Source: Dimorphilus gyrociliatus (lineage: Eukaryota; Annelida; Polychaeta; Dinophilidae). Taken from it: a stretch of DNA of 64,000 nucleotides. Positions 11,724 through 26,034 of the stretch are shown piece after piece (position 1 is the stretch's first letter; every line of letters starts with the position of its first letter). Made by a program: the position numbers and the translations under genes. The notes beneath the pieces are model-generated. The model saw only the letters and a list, made by a program, of their open reading frames with translations, made no database searches and was not told where the DNA came from. The stretch lies in the NCBI GenBank assembly GCA_904063045.1, contig CAJFCJ010000023.1, positions 372,001-436,000 of the forward strand, given 5' to 3'.

Positions 11724-13290
11724 TTATGAATCTTGAACAGACTTGATAAAACTATGCTCGACGGGCTCCCCTCTCCCCTTCAATTCTTTGTGACAGTTTC
11801 AAGCTGTGTATTCAGCCCAGATAGCAATAAAAGAGATAAATCGATATTATCAAAAGATTTGTTAGTAGACTGGGGTTATTACACATACCAACGTTTAAGT
11901 AGACCTAATGGAAAAGTAGGACATAGTAGATAGCAAGAAAAAGTCGGAAATACCTATTTAACGATAAAGTGAAAATCTTCAATGGTATAAATGAAATAGA
12001 ATCGAAAATATTACTAATAAATTAGTATAAGAAGATACGTTTCAAGAGTGTCATATTATTAATATCGTATATATTATGTTTAGATTATATACATATTGTT
12101 AAATAATAAAATATTGATTCTGAACGAGACGGAAATAATAACTTTATAATAGAATTATGAAAATAGTCAAGTTGTCGCTTGCAATAACCTCTTAGTATAG
12201 GCTTAGCAATAGTGGTTTTATGTCCAAAAAAGCATGAAATAAACTCAAAAAACATCTTAAATAGGATTAGAGTAAACGGGTAGGTTTTTTCCCTCTGTGT
12301 GGAAGGGAGAAGGAGGTTATGAGAAAGAGAAAGAGATAAAAATACTCTTAGAGGCTAATAGAGTAAAATTAGGGTTGTATGTAGTAGATAGTCTTAAAAG
12401 ATTAGATTAAATTCGAAAAGAGTTGGAGTATAGGCGCAGTATATAAAATTTCTCTTCCTTTCTTATAATCTTTTTATAACTGAAAGACGTTGGATGTATA
12501 ATATTTTCTAAAAATATAGTCTTATATATGTTCCATATCGCTTCTAAGAAGCGCATTCAAAGTTCGTTCCGGCAATTTCCAGATGCTAGTTAAAGTCTAT
12601 AATGAAGTGCAAATGAGGACGGAGATGTAACTTTGCGTAAAAAGAAAAGTGACAAACTGATATCTCTCTTTCCTTTTCTATTATCTCTACAGAATGTCTT
12701 GGATATTATATGCGCTTTTAGAATGTTAAAAGAATAGGAAAAATAATAAAAAGAGAAGGAAATACTACTACAAAAAGAGAAGTTCTTTTAACAGCAGGAA
12801 CTCGTAGGGAATCCTCTCGACCTGGCCTATTATAATTGCCCTTCAACTACATGCCATGCCTAACAAACATATACATGTGCACACACACATATTCCGTCCT
12901 GGTCGCTTCAGTTTCGTTTTAACGGGGTATACATGATGCTTACGGCAAAATATCTTTGTTATTCTATAGCTTTATTAATATTCATGAGATACGGACAGGC
13001 GGCGCTCCATAAGCGTCATTATAAGCAACGACTATGAACGTGTCGAACACTTCTGGAGGTATGTCAAACTTTATTCTCTTTAGTTTGCATTAGGACAAAG
13101 AGAAGTAGTAAATATATTTTACAAGTTGTTATTAAAGGTGATGTAACATTTAAAAAGAGTCGAGTTGAATGAACTAATTAGGTTAGTGATGAATTTAATC
13201 AAAAAGAGATTGAAAGAGAGAAAAAAGAAAGAATGAGAGGAAGAGATATAAAGATAGGTAGATAGATAGAGAGATAGAGGGTGAGATAGA

Positions 13291-13296
<6 letters not shown>

Positions 13297-13326
<30 letters not shown>
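13297..13326. repeat. (GA)n microsatellite
   Basis: Perfect GA dinucleotide run following a GATA/GAGATA-rich stretch from about 13,250. Confidence 0.9.
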
Positions 13327-13330
<4 letters not shown>

Positions 13331-16300
13331 AAGACGTGGTGTAGTTGTAAACTGTTTACCAGTTAGTTCTTTGGTTTTTTTCTTTGACTGAAAGTCTGTT
13401 TATCTCTCTTGGAAAAGGTGAAAAAAAATTAAAAAAATCTATACACTTTAACAGTTTAAACATTTTTTAAAGTAATATTTATACGAGACTGGAAACATGA
13501 CAAAGTGAATATGATTATTAGTTGACTGTTAAAGCTGGTTATCTACGTCACAGGGCAACATGTTAAAATCTCGTCTTTAAAAGATAAAGATGGAATAATA
13601 CAAACGGCGTTATGCCAACTTTAGTCTGGTTGATTAAATAGGAATTATCTTATGGGAAAAGTGGCAAATTTATAAAAAATTGTAGACACATACACAGTAT
13701 ATTAATATATATATGTATATAAACAACTAATATAACAAACAATGCAGTATGCATACGCGGAAAAGGAAAAATAGCTGATTATAATAAAATATATATTTGT
13801 TAAGTAAAAAATTACTTTTTATGTTTATAGTTTGCGTTTGAGACTTGATTAGAAGGATTTCAGAGTTACATACTATCAAAGATAGGCGCATTGCATTAAT
13901 AAGACTTGATATTCTGAGGTAAATCTTACGCATAAACAGTTATTATAGTATTTCTTATATTTCTTTTACTCGATAGAAAAGAGAGTGACTTTTCTCTCTT
14001 TTTTATTTTCTACTTAAAACCTATAAGAGTGTGAACGAGAGTTAAAAATGCTGAAAATAGACTATAATCGCTCCAAAGTAGAGAATTAGGTATTTTCTCC
14101 CATTTCTCTATTCTGCTATCTGTAAAGAGATGTTCCCTAATAATAATAAAAGCTATTACTAAATCTTCTACAAGAGGAAAGTGAGAAAGTTATCCGAGGT
14201 AAAGAATAAGAGAAAGAGAGAAAACAGCAGGAAAGGTAGAGAGAGACAAGGAGAGAGGGAGGGAGAGGTTAAGGAAGAATTACATATCAAAGAGAAAAAG
14301 GTACGACTTTTTATTTTTATAAAAGAAGAGGAGAGGCATTGAAAGAAGATAGTAAAATAATCATTTTTTATTACAATTAAAGAAACAAAGGGATATCACA
14401 CTTTTTTAAAGTATTATGTATTTTGTAGTTTGAGAATTCTAATTATTAAAACGACTACAACTGTCGCTATCTATTACTGTACTTTTACTACTAAGTAAGA
14501 GTCAAAATACTACTAGCTCAACAACCACTACACCTTACCAAACCACACTACTAGTACCGCCACCATCAATAACACCTTAACTACGTAGAGAAGGGTAACT
14601 GTACTGGTGCTTGACTGAAGAAATCTTTTGCACTCTTTTTCACATTTCGTTAATATCTAGATGCGATTATAAACAGTCTTTGAGAAAGAAAGGGATGTTA
14701 GTCTCTCTCTTCTTATTTCTTAGTAAGAAGGGAGAATAGGATTTAATGGTCCTTAGCTAATAAGAGATTTGTATTAGTTACACAATGCCTATAGTTCATG
14801 AATATATATTCTGTATATTTGATGTATAAGATATATACATATACTAGTATCTATACACATATTTATACGAGTATAACTTATATTATGTAATAGTGATAGC
14901 GTGAATATAAAGGCAATTATTGTATAATTATATATATTGAGGGGCAATCTTGTATAATAAATAAACAATACTGTGTGCTAGGGAATAGATTAAAGAAGGA
15001 TAATAAGCGTAATTGAATAAAATAAGTTCATAGACTTATGTATAGTGTATTTATTAAACTCATCCTTTTATTAATCGTGTAGTGATATGAATTATTTAGC
15101 ATGTTACCTATTGCTTTTCATTCTCCAACCAGTTGATATAATACTCTCATCATGTAAGCGATTTCTTGTAGTAGCATATTTTACACTATCTGTCAGTCTA
15201 ACTATCTACTCTACCTTGTTTATTTATGACGTACAGTTTTAATGAGTTACTATAAAGGTATATGTAGAGGATAAATGAAAATCATAAGAAACTTATACAC
15301 ATCTTCCAGTATATTTATACTGCTCGATCAAATCTACCTTACGCATTTAATTTTCTGTTTACTGTACACGTATACGCATAACCTTATACGCTTTCAGTAT
15401 CCCATACTGGCAATAAGCCGTATCAATATTATATTCTCCCGCAATACCGTGTCTTCTCATTTTGTAGTAGAAAACAAGTGCAGATCTAGCAAACGTCCAA
15501 GATAGAATTTACCTTATTTACATAAGATATTGAAAAAATTTTGTTATAGATCTACGCTCAATAAAATTATAAATATTTATTTAAATGTAAACCGAGTTAA
15601 GAGGGATAGAAATAAAAGTCAACTGGAATTATTTTATTATCAACTCCATCCTAGCGTTTTTCATTTTAACATAAAGCAATTAGCATTGAATCAAATTCTT
15701 AATTTTCGAAAGTGAGAAAATTCATCATTATAAGAGATATTGGTTACTTTATTCTCCCTTCATGAAGAAAGCACTCTATAGAAAGTGCATTACAAGTTGT
15801 TCGTTATAAGCAATTCCAAAATATTCATTGATCGTTTAGAGTCCCTGAATTCTTTATTTGTTGATGGGTAGAGAAGTCTAAAGATAGGCAGGTAGAGGAG
15901 TGAGATGATGGAAAGATAGAGAAGAGAGGTGAGATGCAAAGAACATAAGAAAAATTATTGAAGAATGACAACAAGATGTAGAATATTGTTTTCGTGTTAA
16001 TTTGACTAATCTAATATATAATTTCTAAATGTATGTTCCAAGCAACTATCATGAAGAATTCTAGATTTTTAAATAACTTAAACATGACTCATATTGATAT
16101 AAGAAATTTTATTTGAATATCATCTTTTCACAACAAATCAGAAAGTAATTTAATTGTTCGTTTATTTGTTTTTCACACTGAATTGATAATGCTTTTGTCT
16201 TTATAGGAAAAAATATGAAATAGTAGGAATAAGGGGAGGAGTAGGAGGGGGAGGTGAAAGCGAGAAGGTAGTGAAATAATTGGCAACAATTCATTGAAAA

Positions 16301-16817
16301 GCGCTATTCACATAAAGTATTTACATGTATACATAGATTACTTTTATATAGGTATATGAAAAGTGGGAAATAAGATAGTATAAATTTAAATATAGACTTA
16401 AAAGAAACCTATAAAAATCATGCATACAATCGTTTTGCCAAGTTATTTTTCGCATCATTTGATTTTCTTGCTAGGTTTCCTCAATTTGTTAACATATTCC
16501 TAATTTTTTCCTTTCTCTCTTTTTTTATTCATTTACTCTTATTAATAAAAAAAAACTGACATGTCACATACAGTAGTTATTTCTATGAATAAATCGCATA
16601 GATAAACATAACTATATCTTTTTGTCGTATTACATATCGCTTAATATACAGTATATGTGCTATATTATTACATTATACAACTTTAACACTTTGCTTTATG
16701 TTCTCTAATTATTTATTTATATTTATAGTCGAAAAGCTAGTTTTGTTAGCAGACAGTAGGTAAGATACAGGTTACTGTAGGCAGCAGCGTCAATTAGATT
16801 GGCATGAATGGTTTCTA

Positions 16818-16848
16818 TAATGATAATAATAATAATAATAATAATAGT
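16818..16848. repeat. (AAT)n microsatellite
   Basis: Run of AAT/ATA trinucleotides, nearly perfect. Confidence 0.85.
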
Positions 16849-17001
16849 AAATATTATATACTAATACAAACATTATTTATTAATCACAGAGAGTTGTTAC
16901 TTTTTCCTTTCGATTGATCGATAAAAGATTTGTGTCTCCTTATCACGTTCTTTAATTCTTACTACTTTCCCTTTAGGCGCTAGCACCTCATTCTCTTTTT
17001 C

Positions 17002-17006
<5 letters not shown>

Positions 17007-17058
<52 letters not shown>
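17007..17058. repeat. (CT)n microsatellite
   Basis: CT run of about 50 bases with one interruption (CCCT) near 17,037. Confidence 0.9.
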
Positions 17059-18209
17059 AATCTTTCCAACAGCTTTAACGAATATATCGGGCATCTTAAT
17101 TAGTGTCATCTCTTTTTTATGAGATCAACACAATTGTAAAAATAAACAATACGCAAGTACTTTAGAGTAATTTATCAAGAGAAATAAAATACAATTAACC
17201 AGAAATTATGAGTGAAAATAAGACATCTTCCCTTTGCTTGATTTATTTAAAAGAAAGAATATAACAAGTCAAACGATGTGATTAAATCTGCTGGATAAAA
17301 TGCAGAAAGTAACACACTTTTCCAAACGTTTCCATTAGGAAAATGACTGGAAAATAGGCGTAAATCAATAAAGGAAACTAATTTTCCAGTCCCCTTAAAA
17401 TTTTGGTATGAAACGTTTTACATATTTTCATTTTTAGTTCTACCTGAGAGATTACCAAAGAGTCTTAAATATAGGAAAGTAAAAAGTCAACTCTTTCTTT
17501 CTTTCTACCTTTCTTTCTTGTCCTCCCAAACTTTATTGGGATTCCCATTACACGACTACTGTAGTAAAGTAAATAGTCGACATATAAAATTGATAGAGAG
17601 ATTATAGTTGACATTACTGCAACAAATTGTAAATAGTATAAAACAGTACTTGATACAAGTGTACTAACTTTTATGCGACAATGACACTGTATTTAAAGCG
17701 TGTCAGGGTTATGCATAATACAGTATGTCTAGTAGATTCGGCTATATACAATACCTAAATTATCCAGCAAAGCAGAAAAAGGAAAGGATAGAGCGTTTAG
17801 AAAAGAAATCTAAAAAGTTACCTTGCTTAGAGAGTGTCATACTCTTGGCGACATGAGAAATCATTTGTATAAATATATCGACAGAGTCCCTAGATAAAAT
17901 ATGAGTCTAAATGATATAATTATTTAAATATTCTCACGAAATTGAGTAAAAGATAAGCGATATATAGTTATAAGTGGAGTACCACCTTTTTTATCCTCTT
18001 CCTTTGCTCTACCTTTTTCTATCCTTATTCGCAAATGTTTGCAGGAAAAAAGTAGGTGATCGGTTTTATTGAACAATCAAATACAAATATAATATGACCT
18101 TTTTGTCTCTGCTTTCAAATGAAACCTTGCGAGTAAATTAGACTGACAGTTATATATACTGTATATATATTTTTATGCATATACTTGTATAAATGTAAAA
18201 GTATACGCG

Positions 18210-18236
18210 CAGACAGACAGACAGACAGACAGACAG
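18210..18236. repeat. (CAGA)n tetranucleotide repeat
   Basis: Six to seven copies of CAGA in a row. It is the only tetranucleotide run of this type noticed in the window. Confidence 0.9.
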
Positions 18237-18708
18237 GCGGAGACAAAGGGGGCAAAGACAGGAAGAAATAAATAGAGAAAACAATTTTTTACCAAGAAAT
18301 GCTAAAGGATTTTTTTTTGTTATAAATGCACTAAAATATTGCAACCGAAAAGGTTGCGAAATCGAGTAAAAAGACAATAGAATAACACTAATTACGATAT
18401 GGAGATACAGGGAAAAAAATGTAAAAAGAGAAAACTTGGATGATAAAAGTGACAGACATTTATAAAGTAGAATATGCGCTCTCATATAACAAATAAATAA
18501 TTATACGTCATTATTAATAGTTTGTAAAGGCTTGATGCAGTTTTGATCACATGATCTTATCCGTTACAATTCCCTGTGACTTAATGTAACAGAGGGGAGG
18601 AGAGGAGGAGTAGAAAAGGAGATCATAAAAGTACTATAGAAAAGTAAAACTTTAACAATTTGTTGCGTAAATAAAGTAAGAAATGGTAAATTATTATAAT
18701 CTTTGCAG

Positions 18709-19703
18709 ATAATCCCACGGACACGCTATGGACTTCATACCTGTTGAACGTCTCTGGTACAGTGTTCTTTATTGTTGGAACAATTGGGAATATCCTATCG
18801 CTGATAGTTATTGCCCGATTGAATTACTCTTCGGAGAATTCATATAGATATTTTTTGTGTGCGTTGGCAGTTTTTGATACCAGCGTACTCTTTCACAGAT
18901 TCTTACCAAGAGTATTCGAATCGTACGGAATATCAATATTCGTAAATAACTTTACATGTGCATTGTTTAAATTTACTCTTCATTCTTCCTATCTTCTCTC
19001 CGGTTGGTTGATTGGTTGCATTTCTGCAGAGAGATTTGCCGTTGTTTTCTTTCCATTTGTAAGAAAATCTACAACATTTAACAAGAGAGCTAAACTATTT
19101 ATGGTTGTCGTTGTCATTACTGGATTCCTCTCTCAGAGTTATAGGTTGTTTATGGTCAAATACAAGATGCGACTCAGGACATGTCAGCCTACAAAGACCT
19201 ACAATAACATCTATTTAAACTTACATATATATCTTTATCAACTAGTCGAACTGGTCATTCTTCCTGGCTTATGCATCTTCGTATGTAATGTCGCTATATT
19301 GTATAAGATTCATACCTTGCCATCTTTGAATCTAATTGAGAATAATAAGAGAAATGGCGAAGCTAGATATAGAAAGGCGACATTTATGCTGTTGTTTATA
19401 TCCTTTTTATATCTGATAACTGTTTTACCAGGATTAATTCACAGTATTAGTATCATCGTCGTCTATAAACTCTACGGAAAGGAGACTGCGGGAAAAGTAT
19501 GGAGAAAAAGAGAATTACAAGATTTATTCGAGTTTGTGGCTGGATTTAATTACGCAACAAATTTCTTTGTCTACATTTTCTCGGCAAGAAAATTTAGAGA
19601 CGAAATCAGAGTTTTAATAAAATGTAAAAAAAGGAGATTTATTCAAAAGAAACCTTTTGTAGCCTTTTATAAAAGGGTTTCTACTTCAAAAACTGATTTA
19701 TAA
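18709..19703 (+). CDS. Rhodopsin-like (class A) GPCR, 5' exon not found
   Basis: One long exon beginning after a TTTGCAG acceptor and ending at a TAA. The frame is open right from the acceptor (phase 1) and is stopped just upstream, so the start codon must sit in an upstream exon that I could not identify. The first internal frame codons include a glycosylation-type NVS. Helices are clear: helix 1 with GNILSLIVI, helix 2 with ALAVFD, a Cys before helix 3, helix 3 ending in the ERF variant of DRY, a Cys in the second outer loop (RTCQP), helix 5 with a Pro, helix 6 LLFISFLYLITVLPG, and helix 7 NYATNFFVYIFSARKFRDEI with a basic tail. This is the layout of small-peptide receptors, for example FMRFamide-receptor-like ones. 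The ligand cannot be assigned. Confidence 0.85.
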
Positions 19704-21777
19704 AACTTTTCTTTTATTAGTAAACATAAAGTATTCATTTAAAGAATTTAATTCAATAACGGAGAGGATGGAAATGTTTATATACGTAGTTTATTGGATG
19801 TTGATGGTGTACCTTGCGTATTCAATGTATCTATACTGTATATACTGTATATACAGTATATACTCTATACGCTATATTCATAGATATACAATTATATATT
19901 TTTTGAAGCGTCTATTCATTAACGAGATAAAAATGAAAAAAATACCAGTCTACAAAAAAAATTGAAAGACACGCAAACTCAGGAATTACCTATTAACTAG
20001 TATGTACCTATCCACCTACTTTCTATTTATTCATGTCTCTATCTCTCAATTTATCTCTCTTTCTATCTGTCTTGCTACTCATCTGAAATTTAAAAATTGA
20101 ACAAGTGGATTATAAATAAAGCATTCTCTCCTCAATAATTCTATTTATCAATTGACCTAAAACAAGAGCAACTGGACAAAAAATTCTCAATTCTTGGTAT
20201 TAGATTGGATTTTATTTAGCTTTGGAATGACTATTTTATATGTTTTTTTCCAAAAAAAGGAGCCACCAAAGTCTCGCATCTATTAACCTTGCCCAAACGT
20301 TTCCTAATTATTCCTTTTCATGCGAATTCCTCGCTTTAAATGAATCAAAAGGACAGAAGAATGTAAATTTTACAAGCTTATTTGAATAATAAGAAGTTGA
20401 GATTGACTCTATTTTTCTCCTCTTTCACGGAGAAAACAAATTATAGAGAAAAAAAAGAGAGAAGATAAAAAAGTAAGAAAAAAAGAATTAAAACAAAAAA
20501 AAGGACAAAAAAAGAAAATAATAACAGAAATATGGAATTTTGATTTGTATACACTATTACCATTACTATTATTATTACACAGTATATGTTTATAAACGCG
20601 TGTTTACCGTTCTATTTATATCCAAGTCATTTATTTATATATTTAACAAGTTGTACTGGTAAAATGAATATGAATTATGTAAATAATTGTCTTTTTCATA
20701 GGTACAGTATTGTATTAGTATAATGTGAAGAAAAAACTTTCCTTCTCCTCTCTCTCTCTCTCTCTCTTCTCCTTCCTCTCCTCCATCCATCTTTCTTGGC
20801 TTTCTTTCTTTACCCTTCATTTTACCCAAAATGCATGTTTCTTGTCCAAAATTTATATTTAATATACAAACAATAGAAACTTCCTAGCAATCTATTAAAT
20901 AAGAAAGAAGGCAAAAGAGAGAAAAAACAACTTCTCATGTATCATTTTCTCATTTTAATATGGTTCGTATAAGCTTAAGTGATGGCAAAAATAGAAAAAG
21001 GAGTGAGGAAGAGGATATTAAAAGAACGGAGAGGAAACTTCTACGAACCAGTCAATTACACTTGAACGTGACTTACGTGAGTTATTATGCCTAACCACAA
21101 GAAATATAACCAAACCTTATTCCCAAACTAACACTTTTACGAAAAATTGAAAAATTGAATGGGAAAAATGATATCTTCTTTTCTTAAAACGAGAATAACT
21201 TTCATAACTCTTAACAAGATTATTTGTAATTAAATACTCTATCACTTATCGTGAAAACATTGTCAATACTGAAATAAGAATGCTTGATTAGAAAATTGGG
21301 AACAGGAAATGTTGCGTTTGAAGCAGAGTTGGAGGAGAGAAGAAATAGAAGAATTTCAAGTAAGAAGAGATGAATTGGTAGTTAATAGAGATAATAGGAA
21401 AAGTGGAAAATTTCTGCAACTTATAGTTTTTCTACTGCTTTCAATTTTTCATTATGAAAGTAATTAACAAGAAATGATAAGACTTTGGAACATAATTGAA
21501 TAAATATCTAAATAAGACGGACTATATTTTAAAATTGAAAGTAAAGACGTTAATCTTCGAGATAAGGTAAATTAAAGAAGAAAGACAACATGAAGGATAG
21601 AAGAAAAGACATCAAAAAAAAATGGACTAAAGGAAGGAATGAATGAATAAAAAATGAAAAGCAAAAAAAGACAAAGGCAATGAAAAGATTATTTCATAGA
21701 AAAGAAGAAAACATATTCTGTCTAACATTATTTTATTACCGATTGATTTTCATTTTAATCCTTCTATGTAATATAAA

Positions 21778-21779
<2 letters not shown>

Positions 21780-21810
<31 letters not shown>
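21780..21810. repeat. (TA)n microsatellite
   Basis: Perfect TA run of about 30 bases; a second one lies at 21,934-21,962. Confidence 0.9.
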
Positions 21811-21812
<2 letters not shown>

Positions 21813-21931
21813 GACCTCTGTCGTTCCCCCATATCTTCAATTTTACATCCCTCTATCACTCTGACGAACAGATGTTGTCATCGATTTCCTTTCGTTTTTC
21901 TTTAATATTATATACATGGAGTTTAATGTCA

Positions 21932-21963
<32 letters not shown>

Positions 21964-22829
21964 CTGTATTATATAATATAATATAAAAATACCAAGTGCA
22001 AATGGAAAAGAACGAATACCCAAAAAAAAAAATATTAAATATATGACCTTGAACTCTCTCAGCTGTTTTCCTTTAGGTCGTTTGAAAAAAAGAAAAAGAA
22101 TAAAATTAAATAATATGTTGAATAAAACGGAAAACAGAATTTGCGAGTGCAAGGTGCCCAAAATTGCACTTAAAAGTAATGTTATTGGTTAAAAATGATA
22201 AGAAATTATAGAATTGTTGTGAATTGAATAAGAACTTTGAAGAATAATATTTGAAAAAAAGAATGAAACAGTAATAGTTTCCTATGATCTTCTTTAAGAA
22301 TAGGAAGTTTGTTGCTATCCACGAAACTTCCGTGAGTGTTTTTAGTCAGTTTCCTGGTTGACAAACAGCATTTCTTTGATGAAGTTTAGATGAAAATTTC
22401 TAAAAATAAAGATAAATGCTACTAGCTAACGCCAAATGGATATTAATGCATAAAGTTTGCCTCTCAGCGCGTTATCGTAAAAAAATTTTCCATTACTTCA
22501 TGTCTAAAGAGCTTCATAACTTAAATGTCGACCAGGGAAGAACCTGCCCTAAACCATTGTAAACGCTTCTCATTATACTAAGTCGGTTTAGTCGGTGTCA
22601 GGAAATAGGTTTAAATCAATATTTAACCGGTTGCATCTATAATTTTGCAGGCATATTTCCGACCAAGCGTATTATCTTAATTGCCTTACTGTGGACACTG
22701 CGTACGTTTTAATGCCTGAATCAATAAATCACACAGTCGGACCACTCGTTTCGCTTACTTTTAATAGATATAACCAAAAGTGGAAAAATAAAACCGAAGA
22801 GTGGGAAAGAGAGAAAGACATAGAGAGAG

Positions 22830-22836
<7 letters not shown>

Positions 22837-22871
<35 letters not shown>
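22837..22871. repeat. (GA)n microsatellite
   Basis: Perfect GA run of about 35 bases. Confidence 0.9.
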
Positions 22872-22874
<3 letters not shown>

Positions 22875-25261
22875 GCGATGAAGGAATAAAGAACGGACAG
22901 TCGCACGAAAAGGAAAGATGAAAAAAAAGCCTGTGTCAATTCTTAATAAAAAAAATTCGATTTTCTGATTCCTTAGACAAACAAATCTAATGCAGTTTGT
23001 TAATCTATGTATATGTATTATGTTTGTATAATAATTTATAAATAGCCAGCTCCTACGTAACAAGTTACGACATTGAATATGACACATAAATGACCATTTT
23101 AGTAGCCAAAATCTACAAAAAATGTACGGTTTTATTCCCTCAAGGCCATACTAATGCACTGAATCAACAAGGATCCATTAAAAGTAGTCGATTGAAGGAA
23201 CGACAACGTTCCGAGTTGACTTCCTGTTACCCGATACAAGGGTCAACAAGTCGACGTGAAAAAAGCAGATTCGTCATTGTACAATGTCCCGTTCATTAAC
23301 TTTTACTGCTCGGAAGCCTCATATTCTTTCGAGGTCAATTCTCATTTCTTTCTTCTTTCTATCAGTTTAAACAGATATTATTTTTCTTTTTAATTTCAAA
23401 ATATGCTTTATCTTTACCTAAATTTCTATTGCTATTTTATTCTCTTTTTCCTGTTTCTTTTCTATCTATCTATATATTATCCGCACCCTCTCTCTCTGTC
23501 TCTCAATCCCAGTCTTTAACTCTTTCTTCTTAAATCACCCGACTATTCAGGCTTTTAAGCTCAACTCCCCAACTATTAAACCAACAATATAAATCAATCA
23601 ATTTTTGTAGGAGAGGGAATTGAAAATCAGTTTTTAATTCTCTCAGCACTACAAAATAGAATGTTATTTATTTGGAAACCAGATTGCCCCTCTTCCATTT
23701 TTACATCAGATGACTTAAAGGGATATTAGGAAGGGAGTCTCAATAGAGGACAGGCTTACTTAGAGCATAAGAAGCCCTCTATGTGACATTTTTCCAGTAA
23801 ATAATTTAGGGGTAAAAGTTCCCTGAACCTCACCAAACAAAACAAACATAAAAAGCAGCAAGTAAGAGATAAGAAAACAAGGTGAAGATAGTTTAAAAGT
23901 GCTGTTTACCTTCGAGAAAAGCCTATAAGAAAATTCGATTAAAAACATTCAGTTTGTTGAAAAATCCAAAGGATAAATAGAATAGGCGGAAAAAAAAGTA
24001 AAGAGAAACAGAAACACATGGAAAGAGAAAAGAAAGACACGGAAAGAGAAGGGGAAAAAAGAAAGGATAGATAATGGAAAAAAAGGAAAAAGAATAAAGT
24101 GTTTAAATGTTCAATAAAATGTTAATTAACTCTAGTTCTATCGATTTTACCTTAAAAATGGATTTATTTCTATAACAAGAATTTTGAATGAAAAATGTAA
24201 GAGAAAACTTTACTTTTTTATTAATTAATTAAGTAAACAGATACGGAGAATAAGAAGTTTAAATTATTCCTCGAAAAAGAGAATGTTCAAACGTTTATTA
24301 GCATGTATATACTCTCGTTTAAAGACAATATTCCGAATAGCTTATTATAACATACATGTACCGTATATATTTTATATATATATTATCTATGTATATTAGT
24401 ATGTTTATATATATATATATATATATATACATTCTATATATTCATCTATATATGAACGTTAAATAAAGTATATAAAATGTATATACACAACTAGTTTCAA
24501 TAGAATACGCATACAATTACATTGTGCCTGAAAGTGTACTGTTAATAATAGAAAATTGATGATATTGTACAAATAAACAAGGTGAAATGATTGAATTTTT
24601 CTCCGATCATATGTCCTAAGGAAAATGGTAGAAGATGATAGAGAAGAAGGGATAAAGAAAAATGAAGTTAAATGCTAAATCAACCCAATCCTCTACAAAT
24701 AGAATATATGACAGTTATGATATTATTACTTTTGGTAATAAAAGTAATTATCTTTTGTATATAGACGTGGATGTGAATGACGTGAATATCTAGGAGTTGG
24801 CAATAAACTGGACTATGTATACACTTAGGCTTAATTAAAGGCTGATGAATATCTTTATTAAAATACTCATTATATACAGTATATATATATATAAACTACT
24901 ATATATATATATATATATATGTGTGTAAAATATACATGGCATATTTTATATATAATATTTATAATAGTATACTCTTTATATAAATATATACGATCTAAAA
25001 AACACTTAAAAGAATCTACGTATGCAGACTATATTTAATAATTGTTAGATATATTCTTTAGGCTAATAAACATTCTACGTAGTTAAAAAACCTTTCAGCT
25101 ATAACTATACCAACAACTTGACAAACTGTCTGTTTTATTTTGCTATAGTTTATAAAATAAAAATCGCTCATCAGCTTCGACGTAAAGTATTAAAATCACG
25201 TTCTGTTTTTAACAAATTACAACTAAGACAGTAGCAAACCGACTTCCTCAACTATTAGACT

Positions 25262-25262
<1 letters not shown>

Positions 25263-25299
<37 letters not shown>
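25263..25299. repeat. (CT)n microsatellite
   Basis: Perfect CT run about 740 bases upstream of the ZU5/death-domain start; pyrimidine-rich sequence continues to about 25,520. Confidence 0.9.
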
Positions 25300-25302
<3 letters not shown>

Positions 25303-25820
25303 CTTACTTTCCTTCATTTCGTTCCCTCTACTTCTGTCAACCTTCTCCAATCTGCCTCTGCTTCTGCTTCTCCTCCTCTTTCTCTCTCGTTGCCTGCTTC
25401 TTTCTGTATATACAAACTACATACTTACAACATTCTCTATCATTTCTATCTCTGAATTCCTTTTCCCATCACCCTCTTCCCTACTACCTTTCCCCATGAT
25501 TCTCCTTTTCCTTCTCTCACCTTCATTTATAAAGAGTCGTTTTTTAATAATCGTGTAGATGGCGTCCTCTGACTCTTAAACAATTAGTAAACAAACAAAA
25601 GGGGAATTCTTCGAAAAGCAAGTCTTTTTGAAATGGCATTTGAATTGTTTTCTATGGGTATTCTTTCTTTTTTGGAAAAATCTCCTCTCATCTCTGTATA
25701 TGAGGAATAAGGAAAAATAAAATGACTATCAAATCCATTCGTCTCCTTTCCTCAGACAGTCCCTCCCTTACGCCATCTATGTTTTCTTCTTAAAAGTAAA
25801 AAGTGAAATTAAATTTCGAG

Positions 25821-25828
25821 TCACGTGA
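25821..25828. promoter_or_regulatory. Palindromic E-box TCACGTGA upstream of the ZU5/death-domain gene
   Basis: Same 8-base palindrome as upstream of the HLH gene, here about 210 bases before the start codon. An ATTGGCGCGCG motif follows at about 25,855. Confidence 0.45.
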
Positions 25829-26034
25829 TCAACAACAAGGTTTTAAAGGGATTGAATTGGCGCGCGTGACGTTGTTCAATTAAATTGAATATCAAACAAA
25901 GAACTATTGACATAGATATGTGTTTAATTTTAAAGACCCCAACAACCGTCGTTCAGGAGAATTCGTTTTTGTTGAAGAAGAGGAAAAGATGGATTAAACA
26001 CGACATTGAATTAAGTTAATAATTAAATTTAATT

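Larger units (their letters stand above)
11724..18708. other. Gene-poor tract of about 7 kb
   Basis: No credible coding exon was found, and the open frames inside are short and low-complexity. Must contain the promoter of the glycosyltransferase gene (left end) and probably the missing first exon of the GPCR gene (right end). Holds many GA, CT, TA and AAT repeats. A more complex stretch at about 12,780-13,080 is locally richer in G+C and contains GGCGGCGCTCC. Confidence 0.5.
19704..26034. other. Gene-poor tract of about 6.3 kb
   Basis: No supported gene. Open frames at 21680-21976, 22691-22921 and 23090-23299 are built of repeat or start without splice context. Contains TA repeats (21,780-21,810; 21,934-21,962; 24,408-24,429; about 24,900-24,920), a GA repeat (22,837-22,871) and a CT repeat (25,263-25,299). 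The last 300 bases hold the promoter of the ZU5/death-domain gene. Confidence 0.5.

Noticed and set aside
22691-23087. Open frames on both strands around the GA repeat
   Set aside because: They are translations of the (GA)n microsatellite (Arg/Glu or Leu/Ser repeats) with no gene context.
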